64,000 bases of DNA from NCBI RefSeq assembly GCF_005765165.1, contig NZ_VCIW01000026.1:1-64000 (forward strand). The letters are read 5' to 3'. Shown here in pieces: positions 6,993-16,384 of the stretch. The notes below the pieces were generated by a model, which had not been told where the DNA came from, ran no database searches, and saw only the letters and a program-made list of their open reading frames with translations. Made by a program: the position numbers and the translations under genes. Every line of letters begins with the position of its first letter. The stretch's first letter is position 1. This stretch comes from Paenibacillus antri (GTDB lineage Bacteria > Bacillota > Bacilli > Paenibacillales > YIM-B00363).

Positions 6993-9194
6993 TTATCGTC
7001 CCCGCTGCTCCGTCAGCTTGAACTGCTCCACGACGCTCAGCAGCGACCGCGTAATCGAATCGACGCTCTCCGACGTGCCGCGCACATGCGTCATATCCAA
7101 CTTCAAATCTTGCACGGTGCGCTCGACCTCGGTGGAAATTTTCCGATTCTCGATGCTGACGGCCGAAATTTTCTCCATCAGCTCGACCACCTCGTCCACC
7201 ACCTGCGTCTTCAGCGAGTCGTTCGCGTTCGCGCTGCCGAGCAGCTCCGAGGCGGTCGCGACCATCGTCGCGCCTTCGATGACGACCCGCGTCCCTTCCT
7301 CCATCGACTCGTTCGCTTCCTTCGCCTTCCGCCCGATCTGCTGCAGCGTCTCGTTAATTTTCACGGTCGACTGCTTGGTCAAATCCGCCAGCTTGCGAAT
7401 CTCCCCCGCGACGACCGCGAAGCCGCGGCCGTGCTCGCCGACGCGGGCCGCCTCGATGGAGGCGTTCAGCGCGAGCAGATTCGTCTGCGCCGAAATTTCC
7501 TCGATCGTCTGCAGCAGCGCTCCGATCTCCTCCGTCGTACCGAGGAACGAACGAATCGTCCGGTTCGACTCCTCCACCTTATGCTGGATGCTCAACATCT
7601 TGTCTCCGATGCGCTCCACCTCGCTGTGCGCCACCGCGATTTGCTCGGACGCCTTCTCCTCGAGCTCCCGCAGCGTGCCGCTCATGTGGCGCGACACGTC
7701 CTTCGCCATGTCGAGATCCTTCAGCTGCAGCCGAATGCCCTGGATCATCGCGTCGATCTTCTCGCTCACGCGGAGCGTCGAACGCTCCGACGAAACGGTC
7801 GACTCGTCTAACCGCACCTGGCTCTCCTTCACCTCGCCCGCCGCCCGCTTCACGCGAATCATAATGCCCTCGAGCGAGTCGATCATGTTGTTGAGCCACT
7901 TCGCGAGCTCCTTCATCTCGTCGTTCGCGAATTCGCCGATGTTCAGCCGCTGCGTCAGGTCGCCTCCCCCTTCGGCGTTCATCCGGATGAACCGGTTGAT
8001 CTTGCGCAGATGCGCGATCGCCGGATCGGTGCCCTTCCGCTTCACGGCCGACAGGCCGATCCAGCCGTAGAGCAGGTTCGCCGCCGCGTACAGCTCGCCG
8101 GGCAGCCACGGGACGAATCGCAGCAGCCAGAACAACCCGTAATTTAATAGCATCAGTCCGAAAACGAACCAAAGCTGCATCCGCTTCACGTTCCAGCTCA
8201 ATCCCCGGATGCGATACACCTCTTCGAGATCGCCCTCGCACATCATGCCCCAGACGTCGGGACAATGCGGCAGCTGGAACGTCACCCCTTTGCCGATGAC
8301 GGGGATATGCCGGTAATCGGAATACGCCGGGAATTCCACCATCAGGTTGTGGCCCTTCGCGATCGTGTTCGCCACCCCGGGATGCAGCTCGTTCGTCGCC
8401 GGATCCGTGAAGCGCAGCTCCAGCTCCGTATGGCGCTTGACGCTGACGATGCCGTAGTCCGTGCGGACGCCGTCCTTCAGATTATCGCCGTGCGTGAACG
8501 TCAGATCCTCGAAGCGGCTGCGGGACAGCGCCGTGCCGGGCGCGATATGCTGATTCAACACCGGCTTGGCCATGAAAATGTAATTATCCCCCGAATCCGG
8601 ATAGACGTGCCCGGATTCGCGTTGGATGAGGTCGCCGAGCACGTCGTTCGGCACCCGTCCGCACAGCGCGCCGAGGTAGACTCCATTCTCGACGAGCGGA
8701 GATATGTATAACAGCGTGACTTCGTCATGGAAGGACGACGTGCTGGGACCGATCTGCAGCGTCAGCGGGTCCGTGTAGGGACCGAACAAGCATTTGCGGC
8801 CGGCCTTCGCTTGCCCGAGACCGAGGCCGATCGCCGAGTCGTCGCGATAGACGGTTCCGACGTGCGCGGCGTACGTAGAAGCCTTCACCACACCCGACGC
8901 GTCGAGCAGGAACAGCTCCGAGAAGTCCGGCGCCCGCTTGCGCGCCGCCGCGAACGGCCGCTCCGCGTCCCCGCCGCCGGCGAACGCCGACGCAACGGAT
9001 CGGCCGTCCGTCCGCAGAGCGTCCTGCAGCTTGTCCAGATGCGACCAATACTCCTCGACCCACGTCTTCAGCAGCTGCATGCGCGTTTGGGCGATGCCCT
9101 CGAAGATTTCCTCCACGTCGCGCTTCAGATGCCGGTTCAATCGGTACGACCACCACAGCGGCAACCCCGTCTTAAAGCCCAGCCAATCAAACAT
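6993..9194 (-). CDS. Methyl-accepting chemotaxis protein with atypical topology
   Basis: A 733-residue receptor. Residues 40-220 look like a Cache/PDC sensor ([17 protein letters not shown]..., [21 protein letters not shown]), but there is no transmembrane helix before it. The only strongly hydrophobic stretch is a probable hairpin at 338-382 ([20 protein letters not shown] ... LYGWIGL). A HAMP-like helix pair follows (about 400-445), then the coiled signalling domain with its tip [20 protein letters not shown] near 570 and a C-terminal EQFKL. Ribosome site AAGGAGGGG is strong. The chemosensory role is firm; the ligand is unknown and the cytoplasmic placement of the sensor is inference. Confidence 0.9.
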   Translation of the reverse strand: MFDWLGFKTGLPLWWSYRLNRHLKRDVEEIFEGIAQTRMQLLKTWVEEYWSHLDKLQDALRTDGRSVASAFAGGGDAERPFAAARKRAPDFSELFLLDASGVVKASTYAAHVGTVYRDDSAIGLGLGQAKAGRKCLFGPYTDPLTLQIGPSTSSFHDEVTLLYISPLVENGVYLGALCGRVPNDVLGDLIQRESGHVYPDSGDNYIFMAKPVLNQHIAPGTALSRSRFEDLTFTHGDNLKDGVRTDYGIVSVKRHTELELRFTDPATNELHPGVANTIAKGHNLMVEFPAYSDYRHIPVIGKGVTFQLPHCPDVWGMMCEGDLEEVYRIRGLSWNVKRMQLWFVFGLMLLNYGLFWLLRFVPWLPGELYAAANLLYGWIGLSAVKRKGTDPAIAHLRKINRFIRMNAEGGGDLTQRLNIGEFANDEMKELAKWLNNMIDSLEGIMIRVKRAAGEVKESQVRLDESTVSSERSTLRVSEKIDAMIQGIRLQLKDLDMAKDVSRHMSGTLRELEEKASEQIAVAHSEVERIGDKMLSIQHKVEESNRTIRSFLGTTEEIGALLQTIEEISAQTNLLALNASIEAARVGEHGRGFAVVAGEIRKLADLTKQSTVKINETLQQIGRKAKEANESMEEGTRVVIEGATMVATASELLGSANANDSLKTQVVDEVVELMEKISAVSIENRKISTEVERTVQDLKLDMTHVRGTSESVDSITRSLLSVVEQFKLTEQRGR

Positions 9195-9331
9195 GTCCGA
9201 TTCCCCTCCTTGCCGAAGTCCGATCCGATTTTCTCTCTCTATGACTTTCGATCTATTACCATAATTATATAAATCCTATTGGAGTTCAATCCTTATGTCA
9301 GGTTTGTGTCATAATAATTTTCATGGACGAA

Positions 9332-9370
9332 AACAAAAAGGACCGCCAGGCTCTCCGCCCGCGATCCTTT
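9332..9370 (-). terminator. Intrinsic terminator of the MATE transcript
   Basis: On the minus strand, AAAGGATCGC pairs with GCGGTCCTTT (one G-U) and T residues follow. It lies about 680 bp past the MATE stop codon, beyond array 4, so the whole array would be in the MATE mRNA 3' UTR. Confidence 0.8.
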
Positions 9371-9405
9371 GTACGCTCGTATCGTGTATCGCGCGCTCGC
9401 GGCTT

Positions 9406-10044
9406 TGACCCGTTCCGGGTCACCACGCGGCACCTCGCTCGCGCTCCTGACCCGTTTCGGGTCACGCGCCGCGCCTCGACGCTCCCCTGACCCGTTCCGG
9501 GTCACCACGCGGCACCTCGCTCGCGCTCCTGACCCGTTTCGGGTTGCACGCCGTGCCTCGCCGCTGCCCTGACCCGTTCCGGGTCACCACGCGGCACCAC
9601 GCTCGCGCTCCTGACCCGCTTCGGGTCACACGCCGCGCCTCGCCGCTGCCCTGACCCGTTCCGGGTCACCACGCGGCGCCTCGCTCGCGCTCCTGACCCG
9701 CTTCGGGTCACACGCCGTGCCTCGCCGCTGCCCTGACCCGTTTCGGGTCACCACGCGGCACCACTCTCGCGCTCCTGACCCGCTTCGGGTCACGCGCCGT
9801 GCCGCGACGTAGCCCTGACCCGAAACGGGTCACCACGCGGCACCTCGCCGCTCCCCTGACCCGTTCCGGGTCACCACGCGGCACCCCGCTCGCGCTCCTG
9901 ACCCGTTTCGGGTCACACGCCTTGCCGTGACGCTGCCCTGACCCGCTTCGGGTCACACGCCTTGCCGCGCCGCTCCCCTGACCCGTTCCGGGTCACCACG
10001 CGGCACCTCGCTCGCGCTCCTGACCCGTTTCGGGTCACACGCCG
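9406..10044. repeat. Tandem palindromic array 4 (sixteen palindromes, alternating linkers)
   Basis: Sixteen copies of TGACCCG-NNN-CGGGTCA start at 9406, 9448, 9488, 9530, 9570, 9612, 9652, 9694, 9734, 9776, 9816, 9857, 9899, 9939, 9979 and 10021. Spacing alternates between 42 and 40 bp because two linkers alternate: one like CACGCGGCACCTCGCTCGCG, the other like CACGCCGTGCCTCGCCGCTG, giving an 82-bp higher-order unit that breaks only near 9857 and 9979. The loop is TTT, TTC or CTT, and AAA in the unit at 9816 (an inverted core). The copy at 9530 has a degraded right arm. Confidence 0.95.
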
Positions 10045-10051
10045 AGACGCG

Positions 10052-11455
10052 TCAGACCGTCGCGGCTTGCCCCGCCTCCGGGACGGGCGGCGCGACCAGC
10101 GCCTTGCCTTCCCACGCCCGGCTGCGCCAGCGGAACCACATCGCGATGCCGCGGATCCATTCGTCCGCCGCGATCGCGAGGAACACGCCGACGAGTCCCA
10201 AGCCCGCCTCGAACGTCAAGTAGTAACCGAGCGGCAGGCTGATGCCGACCATCGACACGAAGCCCATGTATACCGTGATTTTCGCGTCCCCCGCCGCCCG
10301 CAGCGCATTGATCAGGATCAGATTGAAGCAGCGCCCCGGCTCGAGGAGCAGGCTGACGAGGATGACTTGCGAGACGAGGGCGACGATCGCGGCGTCGTCC
10401 GTGAACAGCCCCGCGATCGATCCGCGGAACGCCACGACGACCGCGCACACGAGCATCGTCACGGCCAAGCCCCACTTCAAGCTCCGCCACACGCGTCCGT
10501 AAGCGTCCTCCTGGCGCCCCGCCCCGACGAGCCGACCGACGACGATCGCCGTGCCCATGCCGAGCGCCGCGCAAAATAGGAAGATGTACGCCGTAATGTT
10601 CGTCGCGTACTGCCGGGACGCCAGCTCCGCCGCGCCGAGGAACGTCACGTAGTACAGGAAGACCGACTGGCAGGCGTGATACGTCACCTGCTCCAAGCCG
10701 GACGGCACGCCGAGCTTCAGGATGCTCGAGAGATACGCTTTCGACATCGTGACGTAGTCGCGGAGGCGAATCCGCACCTCCATGACCCGGTACAGCAGCC
10801 AGAAAAACACGAGCACGGCCGCGCCGCGGCTGATGACCGTCGAGATCGCCGCGCCGGCCACGCCGAGCTCCGGGGCGCCCCAATGCCCGAAGATGAGGGC
10901 GTAGTTCAAGGCGACGTGCAGCACATTCATGCCGAGCGTGACGAACATCGACTCCCGCGTGAAGCCGTACGTGCGGACGAGCCCCGCCATCGTATTGATG
11001 AGCGCCTGCAGCACGAGCCATCCGCCGACGATGCCGAGATACGTCTGCGCGTCCGCGAGCACGGCGCCGTGCAAATTCGCCGCCCGCAGCAGCGAATCGC
11101 CGAACCCGAGGAACGCCGCGCTGACCGCGAGCCCAAGCCCTAGATTGAGCGTAATCGCAAGGCCGGCGATCTTCGCGGCCTCCTCCGGCCTACGGGCGCC
11201 GAGATATTGCGCGACGACGATCGCCGCTCCGTTCGCGACGACCTCCATAATGAGAATCGCGATAAAGACGAACTGATTCGCCACGCCGACCGCCGACACC
11301 GCGTCGTCGGACACGGCGCTCAGCATGAGCGTATCCGCGCTCCCCATCATCATGAACAACGAAATTTCAAGAAAGATCGGCCATGTCAGCCAAAATAAGT
11401 TCAGGTCCTTCGACCGCCCCGGTCTCCCCGCCGGAGCCTCCGCCGTTCCCGTCAT
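10052..11455 (-). CDS. MATE family efflux transporter
   Basis: A 467-residue protein with twelve hydrophobic segments in two similar halves, the MATE architecture; typical elements are LTWPIFLEISLFMMMGSADTLM at the first helix and the repeated GxGxA-type loops (GAAIVVAQYLGARRPEEA, GMGTAIVVGRLVGAGRQEDA). MATE proteins export drugs or metabolites in exchange for Na+ or H+. The ATG has AGGAGA about 11 bases upstream. The gene is single, and its 3' side is occupied by array 4, which begins 8 bp after the stop codon. Confidence 0.92.
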   Translation of the reverse strand: MTGTAEAPAGRPGRSKDLNLFWLTWPIFLEISLFMMMGSADTLMLSAVSDDAVSAVGVANQFVFIAILIMEVVANGAAIVVAQYLGARRPEEAAKIAGLAITLNLGLGLAVSAAFLGFGDSLLRAANLHGAVLADAQTYLGIVGGWLVLQALINTMAGLVRTYGFTRESMFVTLGMNVLHVALNYALIFGHWGAPELGVAGAAISTVISRGAAVLVFFWLLYRVMEVRIRLRDYVTMSKAYLSSILKLGVPSGLEQVTYHACQSVFLYYVTFLGAAELASRQYATNITAYIFLFCAALGMGTAIVVGRLVGAGRQEDAYGRVWRSLKWGLAVTMLVCAVVVAFRGSIAGLFTDDAAIVALVSQVILVSLLLEPGRCFNLILINALRAAGDAKITVYMGFVSMVGISLPLGYYLTFEAGLGLVGVFLAIAADEWIRGIAMWFRWRSRAWEGKALVAPPVPEAGQAATV

Positions 11456-11601
11456 GATGTCATCGACTCTCCTACCCGTTTTCTATATATGTAACGACCG
11501 TATCCTATCATAAAACCCGCCGAAATTCATGCATCGGAAAATGGCATCCAGAACCGCTATAATGGAAAATGTACCCTTATCGGATGGAGGAAGAGATCAA
11601 A

Positions 11602-12264
11602 ATGAACAAACAAGACGTATTGGACGCGTTCCGGTTCCGTCACGCCTGCAAGGAATTCGATCCGGAGCGCCGCGTGTCCGACGAGGACTTCGCCTATATT
11701 CTGGAGACCGGCCGCCTGTCCCCGAGCTCCTTCGGCTTCGAGCCGTGGAAGTTCGTCGTCCTGCAGAACGCCGAGCTGCGCGAAAAGCTGCTCCCCGTCG
11801 CATGGGGCGGGCAAAAGAGCATCCCGACAGCCAGCCATCTCGTGCTGCTGCTCTCGCGAACGAAAGACAGCTTCCTGCCGGAATCCGAGTATATCGCGCA
11901 TATTATGAACGACGTTCGCAAGGTGCCGGCGGAGGCGCTCGTCGGCATCCGCGCGCGGTACCGCACATTCCTCGAGGAAGATTTCGAGCTGCTCGACAAT
12001 GAACGCGCCATGTTCGAATGGGCAAGCCGCCAGACGTACATCGCGCTCGGCAACATGATGACGGCCGCGGCGATGATCGGCATCGATTCGTGCCCGATCG
12101 AAGGCTTCCGGAAGGCGAACGTCGAGGCGCTCCTCCGCGACGCCGGCATGCTGACCGGCAACGAATTCGGGCTCAGCTGCATGGTCGCCTTCGGCTATCG
12201 GGTCCGGGAGCCTCGCGAGAAGACGAGGCGGTGCGTCGAGGAAGTCGTGCAGTGGGTGTTTTGA
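11602..12264 (+). CDS. NAD(P)H-dependent nitroreductase family protein
   Basis: A 220-residue flavoprotein of the NfsB/FRP fold: FRHACKEFDPERRV holds the FMN-phosphate Arg/Lys contacts, RLSPSSFGFEPWKFVVL is the conserved SSxxxQPW-like block, and ALGNMMTAAAMIGIDSCPIEGF is the C-terminal FMN/dimer region. Members reduce nitroaromatics, quinones or act on flavin-linked substrates. Start ATG follows GGAGGAAGAG. A TATAAT box lies at 11558-11563 but its -35 partner is weak. Shares a bidirectional terminator with the solute-binding protein gene. Confidence 0.9.
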   Translation: MNKQDVLDAFRFRHACKEFDPERRVSDEDFAYILETGRLSPSSFGFEPWKFVVLQNAELREKLLPVAWGGQKSIPTASHLVLLLSRTKDSFLPESEYIAHIMNDVRKVPAEALVGIRARYRTFLEEDFELLDNERAMFEWASRQTYIALGNMMTAAAMIGIDSCPIEGFRKANVEALLRDAGMLTGNEFGLSCMVAFGYRVREPREKTRRCVEEVVQWVF

Positions 12265-12277
12265 TCGATGAAAATGA

Positions 12278-12311
12278 GCAAGGGTCGCCGTATTCCGGCG
12301 ACCCTTCGCTT
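12278..12311. terminator. Bidirectional intrinsic terminator
   Basis: Perfect 11-bp stem AAGGGTCGCCG/CGGCGACCCTT (12280-12290 and 12296-12306) with loop TATTC and T-rich tracts on both sides, between two convergent genes. Confidence 0.92.
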
Positions 12312-12312
12312 T

Positions 12313-13815
12313 CTACTTTTTCCCGTTTTCCGCCGCCCAAGCGTCCAACTGCTTCTGGAGCTCCGCGATAACCTTGTCGGCGCCGGCGTTCTTCAATTTC
12401 TCCAAATACTCCGGCAAATATTTAGCCGGATCGACCGTGCCGGTCATCAGCAGCGGCTCGTATTCCGCCTTGACCGCGGCGATGTTGGCGTATTCCGCTT
12501 TCACGGCCGAATCGTCGAGCTGGAATCCGAACGTCGGCTGCACATAGGCGCTCTCGTTCAGCTTCTTCGTCTCTTCCCACGTATTCGCCGCCTGCCCTTC
12601 CACCAGATACCCGTTGAACACATTGCCGAACACCCAGTTTTGCGCCGTGTACCCGCCGTTCGGGTCGACCTTGACGGTCTTGTCGTCCAGCTTCGTATAA
12701 TGCTTGCCTTCCATTCCGAAGCTTAACAGGTTGTAAAGCTCGGGGTCGTTGTTCACGAGCTCGATCAGCATCATCGCCCGCTCGGGGTTTTCGGACGTGC
12801 GGCTGATCGCCGTCATCGTCGTAATGTTCGACGTGCGGCGCGTCGTAGCCACGGTCAGCGGAATGCCGACGACGTCGTATCCCCCGTTGTTCAGCTTCTT
12901 CTCGGCCTCGTACCCCGGCTTCATGGCGGATTCGAGCGACGCCGCGTATTTCCCGTTGTACAAGGAATCGATCTGCTTCACCGTGGATGCGTCCTCGTTG
13001 ATGTACCCCTTCTCGAACCAATCGCGAATGAGCTCGAGGTGCTGCTTATACTCCGGCGTGCTTTCGAGGAGATTCGTCTTGAACGTCTTGTCGTCGAGCT
13101 TGACGCCGCTGTCGTCGTACCCGTACATGAACGGCTCGAACTTCGTTCCCGGACCGGTCAGCATGAGCGGGATCATGCCCGGTTCGTTGTCCTTGACTTG
13201 CTTCAGAAAAGGTTCCAGGTCCGCCAACGTCTTCACGGAAGCCGTGTCGAAGCCGTACTTGTCCACCAGCGACTTCAACAGGCTGATGCCGTACCGCGAG
13301 GTTACCGTCTGATAGTTCGGCACCGCATAAATTTCGCCCTGATATTTCGTCGCGTCCCACGTGAAGGACGGAATCGCTTCCTTCGTCTTCGGCGCGTACG
13401 TATCCAGCAGCTCGTTCAGCGCCAGGAAGGCGCCCTTCTTGACGTTCTCGTCGTAGTTGAACGCCCAGTTGGCCGTCCAGACGAGATCGAATTTCTCTCC
13501 CGCGGCGGAGGCCGTGTTCAGCTTCGTCGTGTAGCTGCCGAAGTCGATCGGCTGCAGCTTCACCGTCGCGTTGATTCTTTCTTTCACGATCTTGTTCACT
13601 TCGTCTTCGATCAGCTGTTGATCCGGCGGCACTTGGGAAATCCCGTAGTACCAAATCAGTTCGACCGGCGCCAGGCCCTCCTCCTCGGTTTCGGCGACGG
13701 GCGCCGTTCCTTCCCCGGCGTTGTCCGCCGGCGGCGTTCCTCCTCCGCTGCAAGCGGTGAGCAGCGCCGTACAAGCGACGATAGACCATAGAATCGAAAA
13801 TTTCCTTTTCAACAT
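12313..13815 (-). CDS. Extracellular solute-binding lipoprotein of a sugar ABC transporter
   Basis: A 500-residue protein with a lipoprotein signal peptide ending in LLTAC (Cys22 lipidated), a disordered acidic linker (residues 24-48), then a type-1-like periplasmic-binding fold of the LipO/YtcQ subclass common in Paenibacillus (DLVWTANWAFNYDENVKKGAFL, NPERAMMLIELV). Ribosome site AGGAGGGG is strong. It is the third gene after two permeases; no ATPase is present, as usual for this class, which borrows a shared MsmX-like ATPase. The substrate is probably an oligosaccharide released from a plant or microbial glycan, judged from the adjacent secreted beta-helix protein. Confidence 0.9.
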   Translation of the reverse strand: MLKRKFSILWSIVACTALLTACSGGGTPPADNAGEGTAPVAETEEEGLAPVELIWYYGISQVPPDQQLIEDEVNKIVKERINATVKLQPIDFGSYTTKLNTASAAGEKFDLVWTANWAFNYDENVKKGAFLALNELLDTYAPKTKEAIPSFTWDATKYQGEIYAVPNYQTVTSRYGISLLKSLVDKYGFDTASVKTLADLEPFLKQVKDNEPGMIPLMLTGPGTKFEPFMYGYDDSGVKLDDKTFKTNLLESTPEYKQHLELIRDWFEKGYINEDASTVKQIDSLYNGKYAASLESAMKPGYEAEKKLNNGGYDVVGIPLTVATTRRTSNITTMTAISRTSENPERAMMLIELVNNDPELYNLLSFGMEGKHYTKLDDKTVKVDPNGGYTAQNWVFGNVFNGYLVEGQAANTWEETKKLNESAYVQPTFGFQLDDSAVKAEYANIAAVKAEYEPLLMTGTVDPAKYLPEYLEKLKNAGADKVIAELQKQLDAWAAENGKK

Positions 13816-13907
13816 GAACCCCTCCTGTATGAATTATCAATAACGACCCGACCGTGGAAGCTTGCGTTCGCGCGTCCCTCCCTTCCCTCCCTGCCGGTCG
13901 AGCGCGG

Positions 13908-14804
13908 TTACCCCTTAAGCGAACCGACCGTAAGGCCTTGCACGAAATATTTCTGGAAGAAAGGGAAGACGAACATCATCGGTCCGGCCACGAGCACGAC
14001 GAGCGCCATGCGGACGGATTCGTTCGGGAACTGGCTCATATTGATGCCGAGACTTTGAATATACTCGCTGTTGTTGCGCAGAAAATCAAGCGTATTCATA
14101 ATGCGGACCAGCAGCAATTGCAGCGGGACCTTCGTATCGTCGTTGATGAACAGCAGCGCGTTGAACCATTCGTTCCAATAATTGAACGCCATGAACAAGC
14201 CGAGCGTGGCGAGCGCGGGCGTGGACAGCGGTACGACGAGACGGAAGAAAATGCGCCATTCTCCCGCTCCGTCCATCTTCGCCGATTCGACGAGCTCGTA
14301 CGGGATTTTCCCCATGAACCCTTTCATAATGAGTACATAGAACGGCGACAGCAGACCGGGCAAGACGATCGCCCAGAGGGAATCTTTCAAGTGCAAATAT
14401 TGCGTCATCAAAATATAGAACGGGACTAGCCCGCCGGAAAACATCATCGGAATGAACACGAACACGGTGAGCGGGGAGCGGAAGCGGTAATCCCTGCGCG
14501 AGATGACATATCCGATCAACGCGGTGAGCAGCAGTCCGAGCAGCGTGCCGACGAGCGTCACGAAGACCGTGTTGCCGTAAGCGCGTAGGATGACGCCGGG
14601 CGATTGAAACAAATATTCGTACGCGAGCGTGCTGAACCCTCTCGGGAAGAACGAGTAGCCCAATTCGTACAGCTTTTCTTCCGTCGTCAAGGAGACGGAC
14701 ACGATCAAGACGAACGGCGCGACGATGCAGGCGGACAACAGCAGGAAGAAGCCGTTGACGACGATCTGCCCGCCCCTGCCAAGTTTGGCGGCGTATACTT
14801 CCAT
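13908..14804 (-). CDS. Carbohydrate ABC transporter permease (LplC/YtcP type)
   Basis: A 298-residue inner-membrane protein with six predicted helices and the EAA loop YELVESAKMDGAGEWRIF that contacts the ATPase, followed by PLSTPALATLGLFMAF. The C-terminus FFQKYFVQGLTVGSLKG is typical of the LplC/YtcP class. Ribosome site GGAGGGAA lies 12 bases before the ATG. The LplB-type permease ends 22 bp upstream and the binding protein starts 92 bp downstream, forming one operon. Confidence 0.92.
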   Translation of the reverse strand: MEVYAAKLGRGGQIVVNGFFLLLSACIVAPFVLIVSVSLTTEEKLYELGYSFFPRGFSTLAYEYLFQSPGVILRAYGNTVFVTLVGTLLGLLLTALIGYVISRRDYRFRSPLTVFVFIPMMFSGGLVPFYILMTQYLHLKDSLWAIVLPGLLSPFYVLIMKGFMGKIPYELVESAKMDGAGEWRIFFRLVVPLSTPALATLGLFMAFNYWNEWFNALLFINDDTKVPLQLLLVRIMNTLDFLRNNSEYIQSLGINMSQFPNESVRMALVVLVAGPMMFVFPFFQKYFVQGLTVGSLKG

Positions 14805-14826
14805 AGCGTTAGCGTTCCCTCCTTGA

Positions 14827-15822
14827 TTACCATAGCGAATTTTCTTCGCTGATTTTCCGAATCGTATAGTTGGCGGCGACGACGAGCACGAACCCGACGA
14901 CGGATTGATACAAGCCTACTGCCGCGGCCATCGCCACATCGCCGCTGACGGCGAGCGCGCGGTACACGAACGTGTCGATAATGTCGGTGACGTTGAACAG
15001 CAGCGGCGAATTGTTCGGGACGAAGAAATGCAGGCCGAAGTCGCCCCGGAACATGCTGCCGATCGCCATAATCATGAGAATGACGATGAGCGGCGTCAGC
15101 ATCGGGAGCGTAATTTTCCGCGCCATTTGGAACCGCGTCGCTCCGTCGATGCGCGCGGCCTCGTAGTACGACGGGTCGATCGCGACGATTCCCGCGTAGT
15201 ACACGAGCGCCGAGAAGCCGATCGACTTCCATAGATGCGCGAGGGTCAAGATCGCCGGCCAATGGGACAGCTCCAAGTACCATCGCACGCGTTCCAGTCC
15301 GAGGTCCTGCAGCGCCCGATTCACGAAGCCGAAGTCATGGTGCAGGAACATCTGCGTCAGAAACATGACGACGACCCAAGAGACGAACGTCGGCAAGAAC
15401 ATGACGGTTTGGTAATATTTGCTCCATCTTCGCGACACCTCGTTCAGCAGAATCGCGACGAGCAGCGCGCACAAGGTGGTCACGACCCAAAACCAGAGGC
15501 TGTACAGCACCGTGTTTCGCGTGACGATGAACGCTTTCTCCGATATGAAGAAAAATTTGAAATTGGCGAACCCGACCCACTCGCTGCCCAAGATCCCCAT
15601 GTCGTACCGATAGTTCTTGAATGCGATCGCGACGCCGAACATGGTTAAGTAACTGAATACGAAAATGTAAAGGACGGAAGGAAGCGCGAGCAGGCTTAAC
15701 TCCCGATCCCCTTTGCGAATCCGGGGGGCTCGCTTCTTGGCGGCTTTCCGTTCCGGTACGGCTTCATTGGCGATGTTCAAAGCGTTCTTCTCTCCTTCGT
15801 TCTCGGTTCTGCCATTCATCAT
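14827..15822 (-). CDS. Carbohydrate ABC transporter permease (LplB/YtcO type)
   Basis: A 331-residue permease: a charged cytoplasmic N-terminus (residues 1-42), then six helices starting LLALPSVLYIFVFSYLTMFGVAIAFKNY, the LplB-type signature, and an EAA loop YYEAARIDGATRFQMARKI. The start is uncertain: ATG at 15822 lacks a ribosome site, whereas an in-frame TTG at 15780 follows AAGGAG by 11 bases. First gene of the ABC operon. Its upstream region holds a perfect palindrome at 15871-15886 and then array 5, with no clear -35/-10 pair. Confidence 0.9.
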   Translation of the reverse strand: MMNGRTENEGEKNALNIANEAVPERKAAKKRAPRIRKGDRELSLLALPSVLYIFVFSYLTMFGVAIAFKNYRYDMGILGSEWVGFANFKFFFISEKAFIVTRNTVLYSLWFWVVTTLCALLVAILLNEVSRRWSKYYQTVMFLPTFVSWVVVMFLTQMFLHHDFGFVNRALQDLGLERVRWYLELSHWPAILTLAHLWKSIGFSALVYYAGIVAIDPSYYEAARIDGATRFQMARKITLPMLTPLIVILMIMAIGSMFRGDFGLHFFVPNNSPLLFNVTDIIDTFVYRALAVSGDVAMAAAVGLYQSVVGFVLVVAANYTIRKISEENSLW

Positions 15823-15870
15823 GGCATGACGCGGGTTCGAAGGACATCTTAAAAACGGTACAAAATGCGA

Positions 15871-15886
15871 GTTTCGATATCGAAAC
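15871..15886. promoter_or_regulatory. Perfect 16-bp palindrome upstream of the ABC operon, candidate operator
   Basis: GTTTCGATATCGAAAC is its own reverse complement and lies 49 bp before the upstream ATG of the first permease gene. It could be an operator for the operon, but no matching promoter is clear; the protein that binds is unknown. Confidence 0.45.
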
Positions 15887-15924
15887 GAGCGGATCGTGAC
15901 GAAAATCGGCTGTTGCTGCCCCGC

Positions 15925-16345
15925 CGCGCACGCTTTGCCTGCCAACTGCACCGCCGTGCAGCACTTTCTGCACCACGGCGGTGCAATTTTTGCACCATCG
16001 CGGTGCACATGGTGCGCCGCGGCCCCCCCGCGCGCACGCTTTGACTGCCGACTGCACCGCCGTGCAGCACTTTCTGCACCACGGCGGTGCAATTTTTGCA
16101 CCATCGCGATGCACTTGGTGCGCCACGGCCCCCTGCCGTGCACGCTTTGCCTGCCGACTGCACCGCCGTGCAGCACTTTCTGCACCACGGCGGTGCAATT
16201 TTGCACCATCGCGGTGCACTTGATCCGCCGTGGCCCCCTGCCGTGCACGCTTTGCCTGCCGACTGCACCGCCGTGCAGCACTTTCTGCACCACGGAGGTG
16301 CAATTTTTGCACCATCGCGGTGCACTTGGTGCACCGCGGCCCCCG
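15925..16345. repeat. Tandem array 5 (four units of about 106 bp)
   Basis: Four units whose TGCACCGCCGTGCAGCAC segment starts at 15946, 16053, 16159 and 16264 (periods 107, 106, 105). Every unit contains a nested set of palindromes: GCACCGCCGTGC, CTGCACCACGGCGGTGCA, TTTGCACCATCGCGGTGCA and GTGCGCCGCGGC-like runs. GTGCA/TGCAC words dominate. It lies between the terminator of the beta-helix gene and the ABC operon, so unlike arrays 2 and 4 it would be upstream of its neighbour. Open frames across it encode His/Cys-rich repeats that I regard as accidental. Confidence 0.93.
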
Positions 16346-16384
16346 CCGTTTGCACATACAAAAGTCGCCGCTCCGGTTTGCTTT

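Noticed and set aside
9406-10044. CRISPR-like array (regular 17-bp palindromic repeat with 23-25 bp spacers)
   Set aside because: The spacers are not unique: only two linker sequences alternate, the repeat is short, and no cas gene is in the window.
12313-15822. Missing ABC ATPase as evidence of a broken transporter
   Set aside because: In this transporter class a shared ATPase encoded elsewhere (MsmX-like) normally serves several systems.
15925-16345. Cys/His-rich open frames on both strands (zinc-finger-like repeats)
   Set aside because: They arise from GTGCAC/TGCACC repeats read in several frames; no ribosome site and no homology that I recognise.
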